Positions 30,980-31,957 of a stretch of 31,957 nucleotides of DNA are shown one piece after another. The position numbers and the translations under genes are program-made. The DNA lies in NCBI GenBank assembly GCA_943704495.1, contig CALSCR010004329.1, positions 1 through 31,957 of the forward strand, in the 5' to 3' direction. Under the pieces are notes generated by a model that saw only the letters and a program-made list of their open reading frames with translations, searched no databases and was not told the DNA's origin. The first letter of the stretch is position 1, and each line of letters begins with the position of its first letter. Origin of the DNA: Pigoraptor chileana. Its lineage: Eukaryota; Opisthokonta; Filasterea.

Positions 30980-31420
30980 ATTTTGCAGAGCCCATTATTC
31001 GCAGAGCCAAATTTCGGCAAACGGCAAGAGGATTTCAAGGACATACTGTGCAGTTTATTGTTGAAGAATGAAACATCCGCCAGCTTCCGGCACGTAAGTG
31101 CGATGTGCCGATTTCAAAAGTACTTCAAGAAATGGTGCGATCATGGTCTTTTCAAACTGTTATTTGAGGACGCCGTCGCCACCTTGAAAAAACTTGGTTT
31201 GATCGACATGACAGCCCTATGTATCGATTCGATAATGACAAAAACCCTGTACGAGAATAAAGGCAGATGCCCTACAGACCGACCGCGGACGTAATGGAAC
31301 ATAAAATATCAATTGTAACGTCCGCAAATGGTGTTGCTCTTGGTTTTGTCATCGCCGCATCTAACGTTGCTGATAATCAGCTTGTGGAATCGACATTAGA
31401 TGCAGTCTAGGATGATATTT
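30980..31420 (+). mobile_element. IS5-like DDE transposase remnant (DNA transposon)
   Basis: A forward frame from about 30980 to 31294 reads FRHVSAMCRFQKYFKKWCDHGLF, then KLGLIDMTALCIDSIMTKTLYENKGRCPTDRPR. This matches the IS5 pattern of an N-terminal helical region, the first catalytic Asp in CIDS and the PTDR motif. A shifted frame at 31292-31408 continues as HKISIVTSANGVALGFVIAASN followed by VADNQLVESTLDAV, the family's second Asp-strand region (typically TDANG..L and AN.HDS). One frame shift near 31290 and a stop after DAV at 31410 show that this copy is dead. The C-terminal catalytic Glu region and the element ends are not recognised. IS5-superfamily transposases occur in bacteria, protists and giant viruses. 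Confidence 0.72.
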
Positions 31421-31459
31421 TGCTGCTGATAAGGATACGACAGCAATAACGTTTGCGAT

Positions 31460-31890
31460 TTAATTCGAAGCAGGACTGTCGTTTTGAATCAGTCTGCCCC
31501 TCCTCGAAAGGTTTTGTGGGCAAGAGACTGTCGTTTTGAAACAGTTGGGCTCTTCGCGAAATGTGTTTAAGGGCGAGAGACTGTCGATTTGAAGCAGTCT
31601 GCCTCCGCGCGATACTGTTAGACGGCGGTAGACTGTCGTTTTGAATAATTTTGTCTCTTCGCGAAAAGTTTTATTGAGGGCTCGAGACTGTAGTTTTGAA
31701 GCAGTCTGCCTCCGCACGATACTGTTCGAGGGCGGTAGGCTGTTGCTTTGAATCAGTCGCCCTGCCGCACGAACCTATTGGAGGGCAAGAGACTGTCGTT
31801 TTGAAGCAGTCTGCCCCGTGTATTTAAAGCCTGCCTCTTCGCGAAAAAGTTTGAGGGCAAGAGAAATTCTGCCTCTTCACGAAAAGTTCT
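31460..31890. repeat. 52-53-bp tandem repeat with hairpin-forming unit
   Basis: The word ACTGTCGTTTTGAA or a close variant recurs at 31475, 31527, 31580, 31632, 31687, 31739 and 31792, with more decayed units to about 31890. Each better-kept unit has GACTG and CAGTC facing each other across about 11 bases, and often TTCGCGAA, an 8-base palindrome. The copies have diverged. The array begins about 50 bases after the transposase remnant. Confidence 0.9.
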
Positions 31891-31957
31891 ATTGAAGCTA
31901 ATGCAGAGAACAAGCGAACACAAACTGATTAAAATGTAACCATTAGTACAATGTGGC

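Noticed and set aside
1-31957. The window as a giant-virus genome
   Set aside because: Only the PCNA-like and F-box/ankyrin-like genes would fit; the satellites, low gene density and phase-1 introns point to a eukaryotic chromosome.

Overview
This window looks like nuclear DNA of a unicellular eukaryote. Its genes have GT-AG introns of about 80-300 bases, multidomain secreted or membrane proteins, AATAAA signals, long gene-poor stretches and several satellite-like repeats. I cannot name the species. One gene, a divergent PCNA, resembles the PCNAs of large nucleocytoplasmic DNA viruses (NCLDVs), so old virus-derived DNA in a protist genome is possible.

Layout. Bases 1-1082: a 38-bp tandem repeat next to a complete PCNA-like gene on the minus strand. 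Bases 1083-6900: no recognisable gene; they hold a 1.2-kb CA-rich satellite, a cluster of AGTTTGGC-type motifs and small duplications. Bases 6914-30120: one large, nearly symmetrical locus. An F-box/ankyrin-like gene (+) and a two-nuclease gene (-) lie convergently in the left arm (6914-14003). The same pair lies in opposite orientation in the right arm (22651-30120). Between the arms are a multi-exon gene for a membrane-anchored TSP1-MACPF protein (14120-20655, +) and an intergenic region holding a 0.58-kb foldback array of ATTTGCAT octamers. Bases 30980-31420: a decayed IS5-like DDE transposase. Bases 31460-31890: a 52-53-bp tandem repeat.

The central interest is the locus. The intact right-hand nuclease gene encodes, by my splicing model, 1614 residues: signal peptide, DNase II-like domain, unknown beta-rich region, ENDOD1-like DNA/RNA non-specific (beta-beta-alpha-metal) nuclease, Cys-rich module, acidic tail and a basic cluster resembling a nuclear localisation signal. 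I know of no described protein joining these two unrelated nuclease folds. The neighbouring MACPF protein has TSP1-like repeats, other beta-rich ectodomains, one transmembrane helix and a cytosolic tail. A secreted double nuclease, a membrane MACPF protein and a possible SCF substrate adaptor kept together, with two of the three duplicated as an inverted repeat, suggest a joint role in attack, digestion of prey, defence or self/non-self conflict. That is inference; the sequence shows only the domains and the arrangement.

Both arms keep long open frames although they differ clearly in sequence. The DNase II and F-box parts are conserved and the second half of the nuclease protein is much less so. 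At the inner end of the left arm (about 14.0-14.12 kb) the left nuclease gene and the MACPF gene meet head to head and both lack visible 5' exons, so a rearrangement breakpoint or an assembly join lies there.
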